Position numbers and translations under genes: made by a program
In this document: positions 14,662-21,578 of the stretch, in pieces
How the letters are laid out: the number at the start of each line of letters is the position of its first letter
Numbering within the stretch: position 1 is the first letter of the stretch
Notes under the pieces: generated by a model
What the model saw: the letters and a program-made list of their open reading frames with translations, nothing else
The model's database searches: none
What the model was told of the DNA's origin: nothing
DNA from: Acetobacteraceae bacterium UBA6159
GTDB taxonomy: Bacteria > Pseudomonadota > Alphaproteobacteria > Acetobacterales > Acetobacteraceae
Length of the DNA stretch: 21,652 bases
Reading direction: 5' to 3'
Assembly: GCA_002422345.1 (NCBI GenBank)
Contig: DIUL01000191.1
Span: 1-21,652, forward strand

Positions 14662-14678
14662 CTGACCAGACTGGTCAG
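14662..14678. promoter_or_regulatory. Perfect 17-bp palindrome between divergent genes
   Basis: CTGACCAG, one central A, CTGGTCAG: eight-base arms without a mismatch. It lies 16 nt upstream of the antitoxin and 26 nt upstream of the lipoprotein gene. It could be the operator of the toxin-antitoxin pair, but its form is also that of a TetR-family operator; no TetR gene is in the window. Confidence 0.6.
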
Positions 14679-14703
14679 ATAGCAGGGAAGGCGTGGGATT
14701 TCA

Positions 14704-15132
14704 ATGATGGCAGCAATCGGGAAAAGATTAATTGCAGCCCTGCCCCTGGTTTTGGCCGCCTGCGTCGCCTTCCCGCCCGCGACCGTATGCGCCCCGGGTC
14801 TCGGCGAGCCGATGCTGGCCTATGAGTTGTTCTTCGGCCGCACCGTCCCCAACCGGGCGGACGTGTCCGACCCTGAATGGACCGCGTTCATCGAGGACTC
14901 GGTGACCCCTGCCCTGCCCGACGGTTTCACCGTCTTCGACGCCCGCGGCGCCTGGTACAGCACGCGAGCCGGCCGTACCATCCACCAGACCAGCAAGGTG
15001 ATCCTGGTGGCGCTGCCGGATACGCCGGACAGCCTGGATGCCGTCAACCGCGTGCGATCCGCGTATAAGTCCCGCTTCAACCAGCAGCTTGTCGGCATGA
15101 CCGCGCAGCCGACCTGCGGCACGTTCCGATAG
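14704..15132 (+). CDS. DUF3574-type lipoprotein
   Basis: A 142-residue exported protein. MMAAIGKRLIAALPLVLAAC is a lipoprotein signal with lipobox LAAC (Cys20), so it is probably anchored to a membrane facing the periplasm. The mature part YELFFGRTVPNRADVSDPEWTAFIEDSVTPALPDGFTVFDARGAW matches the DUF3574 pattern. Function is unknown. It is followed 10 nt later by the methyltransferase, so they may be co-transcribed. ATG at 14707 is an equally possible start. The Shine-Dalgarno sequence is poor. Confidence 0.78.
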   Translation: MMAAIGKRLIAALPLVLAACVAFPPATVCAPGLGEPMLAYELFFGRTVPNRADVSDPEWTAFIEDSVTPALPDGFTVFDARGAWYSTRAGRTIHQTSKVILVALPDTPDSLDAVNRVRSAYKSRFNQQLVGMTAQPTCGTFR

Positions 15133-15142
15133 GCCCCGCCCG

Positions 15143-15970
15143 ATGACCGATCACGTCGCCGACCATTATGCCACCACCGGCCTGCTCGACCGCATCCTCA
15201 CCGCGCTGCGCGCGGCGGGGAAGGACCTCGACCGGCTGACCATCGACGACCTGGCCCCGATCGACGAATTCCACTCCCGCCGGCGCAAGGCGACCGAGGA
15301 ACTGGCCGCCATGCTCGCTCCCACGGCCTCGGACCACGTCATCGATATCGGCTCGGGGATCGGCGGACCGGCGAGGTATCTGGCGACGAAGCATGGCTGC
15401 CGGGTCACCGGGGTGGACCTGACCGAGGCGTTCGTCGCCACCGCCTCGGCCCTGACCAGCATGCTCGGCCTGGCGGATCGTGTTGATTTCCGCGTCGGCT
15501 CCGCGCTGGCGCTGCCATTCCCGGATGCCAGCTTCGACCTGGCCTGGACGCAGAATGTCGCGATGAACATCGCCGACCGCGCCGCGTGGTACCAGGAAAT
15601 CCGCCGCGTCCTGAAGCCGGGCGGGCGGTTGGCGATCCAGGATGTGGCGCAGGGCACGGGCGGGCCCCTGACCTTCCCGGTGATGTGGGCGGACCGGGCG
15701 GAGATCAGCTTCCTCCATTCACCCGAGGAGACCCGTGCCCTGCTGGAGCAGGCGGGCTTCCGGGTCCTGCAATGGGTGGACAACACCGACGTCGCCCTGG
15801 CCGAGAACGCGGCCGAACGCGCGCGGCTGTCGGGTGCCTCGGCCGGACCGCCGATCCTGGGCATCCACGTGGTGGTGGGGCCGACGTTCCGGGACCGGGT
15901 CCGGAACGCCAACCGGGCGCAGGAGGACGGGCGGACGCGCCTGATCAACGGCCTGCTCGCGCGGGACTGA
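15143..15970 (+). CDS. Class I SAM-dependent methyltransferase
   Basis: A 275-residue Rossmann methyltransferase. Motif I is VIDIGSGIGGPARYLA (66-81), the acidic end of strand 2 is RVTGVDLTEAF, motif II is PFPDASFDLAWTQNVAMNI and motif III is RVLKPGGRLAIQDV. The N-terminal helix segment IDDLAPIDEFHSRRRKATEELA is shared with small-molecule N- or C-methyltransferases of the sarcosine/dimethylglycine type, but a substrate cannot be assigned. It lies 10 nt after the DUF3574 lipoprotein. The 214 nt that follow contain no gene; a GGGGCC/GGCCCC hairpin (16139-16161) lies just before the next ribosome-binding site. Confidence 0.82.
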   Translation: MTDHVADHYATTGLLDRILTALRAAGKDLDRLTIDDLAPIDEFHSRRRKATEELAAMLAPTASDHVIDIGSGIGGPARYLATKHGCRVTGVDLTEAFVATASALTSMLGLADRVDFRVGSALALPFPDASFDLAWTQNVAMNIADRAAWYQEIRRVLKPGGRLAIQDVAQGTGGPLTFPVMWADRAEISFLHSPEETRALLEQAGFRVLQWVDNTDVALAENAAERARLSGASAGPPILGIHVVVGPTFRDRVRNANRAQEDGRTRLINGLLARD

Positions 15971-16184
15971 GGGCCGCCATCGGCGCCGAAAATTCTGGTG
16001 AAAGACACATCTTTGCGTTCATAGTGCCGCCGAGCGGACGGGGACTTCTGGTGGGTGGCCGGAATGACTTGATGGCGGCTGCCTTTTACTGCGTGGACTG
16101 CTCTGCACTTCTCCGTACGCCGACGATCAGAACAACAAGGGGCCGCCAAGGAACAGGCCCCATTCGGCAGGAAAGGTACGTCCG

Positions 16185-17555
16185 ATGCAGAAGATATCCC
16201 GTCGTCAGGCCGTTGTCGGCCTGGGTGCGGCCACGGCCGCGACCACGTTGCGCTCCCGCTCCGCCAAGGCCAACAAGCCCATCGTCGTCTGGTGGACCCA
16301 GGGCTTCTACGCGGCCGAGAACAAGGCGGTCGAGGATGCCATGGCCGCCTGGGAAAAGAAGACCGGCAACAAGGTCGAGCTGACAATCATGAACGGGCCG
16401 GACCTGATCACGAAGATGATCGCGGCGATGAACGTCAAGGACGTGCCGGACCTGGTCCATACGGTCACGGGCGACCGGTTCCTGGTGCCGGCTGCGGCCT
16501 GGAACGACCAGTTGATCGATCTGTCCGACGTCGTCGCGACGCAGGACAAGCAATTCTCGAAAACCGCGCTCGACAGTTCGCGGTACTATAACAACGTGAC
16601 GAAGAAGCGGTCCTATTTCTCGGTGCCGATCAAGTGTTCGGCGATGAACAACTCGGTCTGGCGGCCACTGGTCGAGGAAGCCGGCCTCCAGATCAACGAC
16701 ATCCCGAAGACGCAGGATGCCTACTACAAGTTCTTCGAGACGGCGCAGGACAAGTTGCGCTCGAAAGGAAAGCGCATCTTCGGCCTGGGATACTCCATGG
16801 CGACGAAGGAGGCCGACAGCGGCACGCTGTTCCACTCATTCCTGAACGCCTATGGCGGCGCCGGTATCGTTTCACCCGAAGGTAAATTGCAGATCGACGA
16901 TCCTGCCGTCCGCAAGGCCGCAATCATGGCGTTGGAGCGGCTGACGACGCCCTACAAGAAGGGCTATGTCCCGCCTGGCGCGATCAATTGGGGCGATGTC
17001 GACAACAACAACGCGTTCTATGCCCGCCAGATCGTGATGACGCCGAATGCCACGATCTCGATCGCGGTGGCGCAGATGGAGAAGAAGGACCAGTACCTCA
17101 AGGAAATCATCACCCAGGGCATCCCGCTGAACAACGACGGCAAGGAAGTCCCGCGGCTGCTCGGCGTTTCCCCCTGCATCATCCCCAAGGGTGCCCAGAA
17201 CATCGACGGCGCCAAGGAGCTGCTGAAGGCGTTCATCATGCCGGAGAACCTGAACTCCTATCTGAAGGAAACCCGGGCGCGGTACCTGCCGGTGATGGAT
17301 TCCATCATCAAGAGCGACCCGTACTGGCTGGACCCGGCCGACCCGCACCGCAAGGCGGGGATCGAGAACGGGTTGCTCGCGCCCTCGATGCCCTGGTGGA
17401 TGGCCTATAACCCCGCCTATGGACAGATCCTGTCCGAGCAGGTCTGGACCCAGGCGGAAGCCAACATCACGCAGCGGAGCATGACCCCCGAGCAGGCGTT
17501 CGAGGAGGCGGCGAAGCGGTCGAAGCTGCTGTTCTCCCGCTACCAGATCACGTGA
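16185..17555 (+). CDS. Extracellular solute-binding protein, ABC family 1 (orphan)
   Basis: A 456-residue periplasmic binding protein of the family-1 (sugar-type) fold: KPIVVWWTQGFYAAENKAVEDAMAAWEKKTGNKVEL at the N terminus, and TPNATISIAVAQ and VPRLLGVSPCIIPKGAQN in the second lobe. The leader has SRRQAVVGLG with twin arginines at 6-7, an alanine-rich stretch and likely cleavage after AKA (residue 29), so Tat export is possible. A GGAAAGG site precedes the ATG. No permease or ATPase gene is adjacent: a methyltransferase lies upstream and convergent genes downstream. Its last 8 nt overlap the end of the convergent 70-aa membrane-protein gene. Ligand unknown. Confidence 0.85.
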   Translation: MQKISRRQAVVGLGAATAATTLRSRSAKANKPIVVWWTQGFYAAENKAVEDAMAAWEKKTGNKVELTIMNGPDLITKMIAAMNVKDVPDLVHTVTGDRFLVPAAAWNDQLIDLSDVVATQDKQFSKTALDSSRYYNNVTKKRSYFSVPIKCSAMNNSVWRPLVEEAGLQINDIPKTQDAYYKFFETAQDKLRSKGKRIFGLGYSMATKEADSGTLFHSFLNAYGGAGIVSPEGKLQIDDPAVRKAAIMALERLTTPYKKGYVPPGAINWGDVDNNNAFYARQIVMTPNATISIAVAQMEKKDQYLKEIITQGIPLNNDGKEVPRLLGVSPCIIPKGAQNIDGAKELLKAFIMPENLNSYLKETRARYLPVMDSIIKSDPYWLDPADPHRKAGIENGLLAPSMPWWMAYNPAYGQILSEQVWTQAEANITQRSMTPEQAFEEAAKRSKLLFSRYQIT

Positions 17556-17760
17556 CCGGCGGCGGAGCGGTTCCCGCGGCAACCCGCCGATCCAGGAACC
17601 GCTCCGCCAGCCTGCCGATGACGGAAATCGCCACGATGACCAGGCAGAGCTGGCCGAAATCCGCTGCCCAACCCAGGCCGAGCCAGTCCTGCACGGTCGG
17701 CGCGATCCACCATAGCGCGGCCCCGATCGCCAGCGCGCCGGCCGCATAGGCCTTCGTCAT
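17548..17760 (-). CDS. Small membrane protein, last gene of the redox cassette
   Basis: A 70-residue protein beginning MTKAYAAGALAIGAALWW, with hydrophobic segments at about 5-20 and 36-52 and a basic cytoplasmic-looking tail RLAERFLDRRVAA. I do not recognise a family. The ATG overlaps the stop of the upstream CxxxC protein by ATGA, so it is translationally coupled to it. Its final 8 nt overlap the convergent solute-binding protein gene. It is the fifth and last gene of the chain 19886-17548. Two helices around an amphipathic loop suggest a small subunit of a membrane complex, which is inference. Confidence 0.7.
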   Translation of the reverse strand: MTKAYAAGALAIGAALWWIAPTVQDWLGLGWAADFGQLCLVIVAISVIGRLAERFLDRRVAAGTAPPPVT

Positions 17761-18488
17761 GGCACGACCGCCCGGGTGACGTCGGTATGGAACACCAGCA
17801 TATCGGCCACGCGGGTGACCGTGCCCTCCATCCGCCGCTTCACGCCCACATGGTCGCGGAACGACTCCGGCAGGGTTCGGCCGTCCGGATCGCCCATCAG
17901 CATGAAGCGCCGTCCCTCCACCGGGCCGGTGGTGACCAGCACCGGGGGCACGCCGCCCAGGATGCAGACATTGGCGCAGGCCTTGTGCGACAGGCCATCG
18001 CCCGGCCGCATCACGCCGGCCACGCATTTGCCGTCGCAGATTTCTCCCACCACCCGCCAGGTGCCCAGCGGAGTCGTGGGAACCGGGCCCGCCAGCGGGG
18101 CGGCATCCGCCTGCACGGCATCGACCAGCAGCATGTCGATGTCGCCGCGTTTGACCACCGCCCCCGTGACCCGCACCCGCTGGCCGGCAAACCGCTCGGC
18201 CTCCGCCTGCACGCCGACCTTGCCGGCGCCGGACAGCAGCAAAGCATGGCCCTCGGGATGGGTCGCGTCGGGATCGGTCACCAGCACCGGGTAAGGGTGT
18301 TGCAGGATCACGCCCGAGACGGTCCGTTCCCCCAGCCACTCCCCGCCGCCCGGATCACCAACTCGCGCCCCCAGCGCCAGGGCCAGGGCGCCCGCCCCAC
18401 CCAGCACCAGCACGGTGAGCATCACCAGGAACCCTGCCAGCGGCGCGGCCGAGCGTGGCGACCAGCCGATGAAGAAGGGCGTCCTCAT
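17757..18488 (-). CDS. Membrane-anchored protein with OB-like region and paired CxxxC motifs
   Basis: A 243-residue protein. One membrane helix (about 16-40) anchors it; residues 50-130 (RTVSGVILQHPYPVLVTD, then RFAGQRVRVTGAVVKRGDIDMLLVD) have the look of an OB-fold similar to CcmE or nucleic-acid OB domains. Then comes GEICDGKCVAGVMRPGDGLSHKACANVC with Cys151, Cys155, His168, Cys171 and Cys175, a likely metal or cofactor site, followed by ILGGVPPVLVTTGPVEGRRFMLMGDPDGR and a second OB-like strand set (RRMEGTVTRVADMLVFH). It starts in an ATGA overlap with the Rieske fusion gene. Function is not known to me; a periplasmic electron-transfer or metal-handling partner of the Rieske protein is inferred from context. 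Confidence 0.78.
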   Translation of the reverse strand: MRTPFFIGWSPRSAAPLAGFLVMLTVLVLGGAGALALALGARVGDPGGGEWLGERTVSGVILQHPYPVLVTDPDATHPEGHALLLSGAGKVGVQAEAERFAGQRVRVTGAVVKRGDIDMLLVDAVQADAAPLAGPVPTTPLGTWRVVGEICDGKCVAGVMRPGDGLSHKACANVCILGGVPPVLVTTGPVEGRRFMLMGDPDGRTLPESFRDHVGVKRRMEGTVTRVADMLVFHTDVTRAVVP

Positions 18489-19534
18489 GCCACCACCACC
18501 GGTTCGACAAAGGTGCCGGGCGGGTTGGGCCTTGGATCGAGCAGGACCATGCCATCCTCCACGCGCAGCCGATACGTCGCCAGCCTCTCCGTGAACGGCG
18601 GCGGCGCTCGGCCGTCCGCGAGCCGGTACTGAAAGCCGTGCCAGGGGCAGGTGATGCAGCCATCGACGACCCGCCCTTCCCCCAACGGGCCGCTCTGGTG
18701 GGCGCAGAGATTGGTCACGGCCGACAGCATCCCGTCATGGCGGAAGATCGCCACGGGTTCGGCATCGGCGAGATGCACGACCAAGCCGGCCCCTTCCTCG
18801 ATCGCGCCGACCGGGCCGGCAATGACCCAGGGAGCATCGCGATGGGCCGGCGCGACGGCGGCGTCACGGCGGCGCTCCACCCGCCCCGCGGCCAGATGCA
18901 GGCCGGCGACCAGCACGACCGAGAACGCGACGACCACGGCGAGCAGCGGGCTCTGCGCGGCCTGCAGCGCGCCCAGGGCGACATGCATCACGACGGACAG
19001 GTATCCTGCGTAGAGCAGCATATGCAGGCCCTTCCAGACCCGCGGCGTCAGGAAATGCAGCCAGAAATCATGGCTGGTGAGGGCGAGCAGGGCCAGGACC
19101 AGCAGGCCGAACAGGCCGAAAAGCTCGAAGGGGAAGCCCTCGACCTGGCCAAAGCTGGTGTTGCCGGACAGCAGGTTCACGAACCGGCCGTTGGGGCTGT
19201 AGGCGAAATACCAGTCGAGCGCGGCCCAGGCATGGCTCAGAGCCACCCCCGCCGTCATCACGCCCAGATGTCGGCGGTTGTACAGCAGCGGCAGGAAGCG
19301 CCGGTCCAGGCGGGCGGCGGGCCCGATGCAGAGGATCACGGTCAGCAGCAGGAAGGCGCAACTGCCGAAGGCGTTCATCCGGACGGTGAAGTCGTCCGGC
19401 GGCTGGGTGATCGTCTGGAACCGCGGCGCCACCCACAGGAAGCCCAGCAGATAGGTCGTGATCATCGCCAGGAACGCCGCGTCCAGGACGATCTTGCTGG
19501 CGTTCCAGCCAACCGGCTCATACCGCACGCTCAT
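18485..19534 (-). CDS. Ferric-reductase-like membrane domain fused to a Rieske [2Fe-2S] domain
   Basis: A 349-residue fusion. Residues about 15-230 hold six or so hydrophobic segments with histidines in RRHLGVMTAGVALSHAW and WKGLHMLLYAGYLSVVMH, the pattern of haem-binding ferric-reductase/YedZ (MsrQ) cores. The C terminus is a Rieske domain with CAHQSGPLGEG (Cys277, His279) and CPWHGFQY (Cys296, His299), the 16-residue spacing between the two pairs being normal. An iron-sulfur domain joined directly to a b-type cytochrome membrane core suggests electron transfer across or along the membrane. It overlaps both neighbours by ATGA. Its donor and acceptor are unknown; MsrP is not encoded here. Confidence 0.85.
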   Translation of the reverse strand: MSVRYEPVGWNASKIVLDAAFLAMITTYLLGFLWVAPRFQTITQPPDDFTVRMNAFGSCAFLLLTVILCIGPAARLDRRFLPLLYNRRHLGVMTAGVALSHAWAALDWYFAYSPNGRFVNLLSGNTSFGQVEGFPFELFGLFGLLVLALLALTSHDFWLHFLTPRVWKGLHMLLYAGYLSVVMHVALGALQAAQSPLLAVVVAFSVVLVAGLHLAAGRVERRRDAAVAPAHRDAPWVIAGPVGAIEEGAGLVVHLADAEPVAIFRHDGMLSAVTNLCAHQSGPLGEGRVVDGCITCPWHGFQYRLADGRAPPPFTERLATYRLRVEDGMVLLDPRPNPPGTFVEPVVVA

Positions 19535-19668
19535 GGGGCGATCCGGACCGAGGCGGCCTCCTGCGGCCCGACGCGGCGGGCGGACAGGGCACCGAGGATG
19601 ACCAGCGGCAGGATCACGGCCAGCACGGTCCAGGCGAACCGATGGACTCGGCGATGCCGCCGTCTCAT
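19531..19668 (-). CDS. 45-residue membrane peptide within the redox cassette
   Basis: A very small gene whose start and stop both lie in ATGA overlaps with its neighbours (19665-19668 and 19531-19534). The product begins MRRRHRRVHRFAW, strongly basic, followed by one hydrophobic helix TVLAVILPLVILGAL and a short tail ending ASVRIAP. By the positive-inside rule the N terminus is cytoplasmic. The two overlaps and the absence of any gap in the operon are the main evidence that it is real. No family is recognised. It could be a small subunit or assembly factor for the Rieske fusion protein. Confidence 0.68.
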   Translation of the reverse strand: MRRRHRRVHRFAWTVLAVILPLVILGALSARRVGPQEAASVRIAP

Positions 19669-19886
19669 GGCGTGTGTTCCTGGGAGCGCCGTCGTTCCAG
19701 CACCGCCCAGCGGACCACCACGACCGGCCAGAGCAGCACGATGCCCGGGGCGATCATCGGGCGGAACGCATAGGCGCCGCGCGCGGCCGGATCGATGCGG
19801 TCGATGCCGAACAGCAGGAACAGCACCGCCACGAGGGCGCCGATCGCGGCGTAGACGGTCGCGGACTGGACAATCAGTTCGGCCAT
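19665..19886 (-). CDS. Small two-helix membrane protein, first gene of the redox cassette
   Basis: A 73-residue protein with hydrophobic segments at about 7-26 (SATVYAAIGALVAVLFLLFG) and 42-58 (RPMIAPGIVLLWPVVVVRW) joined by a polar loop IDRIDPAARGAYAF, and a basic end ERRRSQEHTP. GGGGAGA precedes the ATG with a good spacing, consistent with being first in the operon; no convincing promoter was seen in the 66 nt upstream. It overlaps the 45-residue gene by ATGA. Family not recognised with certainty; similar short proteins accompany Rieske/ferric-reductase fusions in my recollection, which is not verified. Confidence 0.75.
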   Translation of the reverse strand: MAELIVQSATVYAAIGALVAVLFLLFGIDRIDPAARGAYAFRPMIAPGIVLLWPVVVVRWAVLERRRSQEHTP

Positions 19887-19952
19887 GGCTCTCCCCGAGA
19901 TCGCATCACTTCGGTCCCTCTGGCGGCGTGCCCCACTTGGTGCTGGTCGTGG

Positions 19953-20729
19953 TCAGCCCGGTATCCGTCCCATCAGACCGTGGAACGTTACAGCCAGACG
20001 ATCGCCGAATCGACGCGGATGATCCACCCTCGGCCAGCGCCGCAGGTCCCGCCTTGCGAGCACGCCAGGCAGGGCGGCCGCGACGGTGGCGCGGGTGACG
20101 GCGGGGCGATGCAGCAGCCGCGTGCCCTCCCGCGCCAGGATCGCCATGGCCTGTCGGGCCGGGGGGGCGCCGAGATCGGCCATCGCGACCTCGGGCGACA
20201 GGCCCTGTTCAGCCAGCACGTCATGCGGCAGCAGGCAGCGCCCCTGATCGGCCAGCACCACCGCCCCGCGCAGGATGCCCGCCGCCCCATAGGCGGCACC
20301 GAGGCCGCGGAACGATTCGGGGTCCGCGGCACCCAGCAGGCGGGCGGCGGCCACCGCGAGTCCTCCAGCGCCGGCCAGAAGCCAGGTCCGCCAGGCGTCC
20401 AGGGTGGGGATTTCATCCTCGGCCTCGGTCTCCCGCGCCTCGATGATCGCCAGCAGGTCGGCGGGGACGAACAGCCCCTGTGCCATGGCGTCGGACAGCG
20501 GCGTCGCGACCTCGTGCCGCTTGGGTGTGCCCTCCACCACCTCCCGCCACCATTGCAGGCGGATGAAGGCGAGGGCGGGTTCCGAGGCAACTTCCCGGGC
20601 GCGGGCGAGTTCATGATTGAACGCATACAGCGTGAGCAGCGCGCCGCGCCGGTCGGGCGGGGCGAACAGGGCGGTCAGGAACCGGTCCGGGTCGTGACGG
20701 CGGACCAGTTCGGTGATGGCATCATTCAT
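19953..20729 (-). CDS. Squalene/phytoene-synthase-family protein, NDUFAF6-like
   Basis: A 258-residue trans-isoprenyl-diphosphate-synthase fold. Recognisable segments are LLTLYAFNHELARARE, PALAFIRLQWWREVVEGTPKRHEVATPL and GILRGAVVLADQGRCLLPHDVLAEQGL. The DxxxD motifs that bind magnesium-diphosphate in true squalene or phytoene synthases are not evident at the expected places (NHELARARE instead), and no carotenoid or hopanoid gene is near. This pattern is that of NDUFAF6-like proteins, which assist complex I assembly in mitochondria and occur widely in Alphaproteobacteria. Catalytic activity is therefore doubtful. It is divergent from sodB. Confidence 0.8.
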   Translation of the reverse strand: MNDAITELVRRHDPDRFLTALFAPPDRRGALLTLYAFNHELARAREVASEPALAFIRLQWWREVVEGTPKRHEVATPLSDAMAQGLFVPADLLAIIEARETEAEDEIPTLDAWRTWLLAGAGGLAVAAARLLGAADPESFRGLGAAYGAAGILRGAVVLADQGRCLLPHDVLAEQGLSPEVAMADLGAPPARQAMAILAREGTRLLHRPAVTRATVAAALPGVLARRDLRRWPRVDHPRRFGDRLAVTFHGLMGRIPG

Positions 20730-20766
20730 CAGCGCGAGGTGGCGCGGATTGTCGCTTCGTGCAAGC

Positions 20767-20795
20767 TTGACGGCTCGCGGACCCGGCCATAGCTA
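20767..20795 (+). promoter_or_regulatory. Candidate promoter of sodB, with structured leader
   Basis: TTGACG (20767-20772), a 17-nt spacer and TAGCTA (20790-20795) suggest a start near 20802. The 54-nt leader contains the stem CCCCA/TGGGG (20796-20813) and a perfect 12-bp palindrome GGCGGCGCCGCC (20812-20823) ahead of the ribosome-binding site GGAGG (20846-20850). Confidence 0.45.
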
Positions 20796-20855
20796 CCCCA
20801 GGCCTATATGGGGCGGCGCCGCCGGCGTCTCGCACCACAACCTCCGGAGGATTCC

Positions 20856-21452
20856 ATGGCTTTCGAACTGCCGACCCTCAACTACGCCAAGACCGCCCTC
20901 GGCGCGAAGGGCATGTGCGAGGAAACCCTCGACCTGCACCATGGCAAGCATCACCAGGCCTATGTGACGGCGCTGAATGGCTTCGTTGCCGCCGACGCGT
21001 CGCTCGCCGGCAAGTCGCTGGACGAGATCGTGAAGGCGACCGCCGCCGCGGGTGGCCCGGTGTTCAACAATGCCGGCCAGCATTGGAACCACATCATTTT
21101 CTGGGAATGCATGAGCCCGACCGGCGGCAAGATCCCGCCGAAGCTGCAAGCGAAGATCGATTCCGACCTGGGCGGGACCGAGAAGTTCAAGGACGCCTTC
21201 AAGGCCGCTGGCGTCAGCCAGTTCGGCTCGGGCTGGGCCTGGCTGGTGCTGGGTTCGGACGGCAAGCTGAAGGTGACGAAGACCGCCAACGGGTCCAACC
21301 CGCTGGCCGAGAACCAGGGCAAGGCCCTGCTGGGCTGCGACGTGTGGGAACATGCGTACTACCTGGATTTCAAGAACGTGCGCCCGAACTACCTGCAGAA
21401 CTGGCTGGATAACCTGGCCAACTACGAATACGCCGAAGCCCAGCTGGGCTGA
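20856..21452 (+). CDS. sodB: Superoxide dismutase, iron type
   Basis: A 198-residue Fe/Mn superoxide dismutase. The metal ligands are His28 (LDLHHGKHH), His79 (AGQHWNHIIFW), Asp162 and His166 (CDVWEHAYYLDF). Gln75 in AGQHWNH and the Gly in TANGSNPL, where manganese enzymes have Gln, indicate the iron form, though cambialistic activity is possible. It converts superoxide to peroxide and oxygen in the cytoplasm. GGAGG at 20846-20850 fixes the start; an upstream in-frame reading from 20808 lies in leader sequence. Its position near the redox cassette may or may not be functional. Confidence 0.95.
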   Translation: MAFELPTLNYAKTALGAKGMCEETLDLHHGKHHQAYVTALNGFVAADASLAGKSLDEIVKATAAAGGPVFNNAGQHWNHIIFWECMSPTGGKIPPKLQAKIDSDLGGTEKFKDAFKAAGVSQFGSGWAWLVLGSDGKLKVTKTANGSNPLAENQGKALLGCDVWEHAYYLDFKNVRPNYLQNWLDNLANYEYAEAQLG

Positions 21453-21465
21453 GGACCGGGATCCC

Positions 21466-21494
21466 GGGCGGGCTGTGGTCCGCCTGGGGTTTTC
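21466..21494 (+). terminator. Weak terminator-like hairpin after sodB
   Basis: GGCGG (21467-21471) and CCGCC (21480-21484) can pair across an 8-nt loop, followed by TGGGGTTTT. It is preceded by the palindrome CCGGGATCCCGG (21456-21467). The stem is short, so this is tentative. Confidence 0.3.
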
Positions 21495-21578
21495 CCACGC
21501 GTTTTCGGCTGCGTTCGGGATGACGGTTGGGACAAGCGCCCCTCCCCTCCGGCACCCGTTTCGTGCTAGCCCCCCTGC

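Noticed and set aside
15166..16386. 406-codon minus-strand frame over the methyltransferase
   Set aside because: Ser/Arg-rich antisense shadow of a gene with intact SAM motifs.
18638..20098. 486-codon plus-strand frame through the redox cassette
   Set aside because: It is antisense to the Rieske fusion and small membrane genes, whose motifs and overlaps are clear; the product is Gln/Arg/Gly/His-rich without domains.
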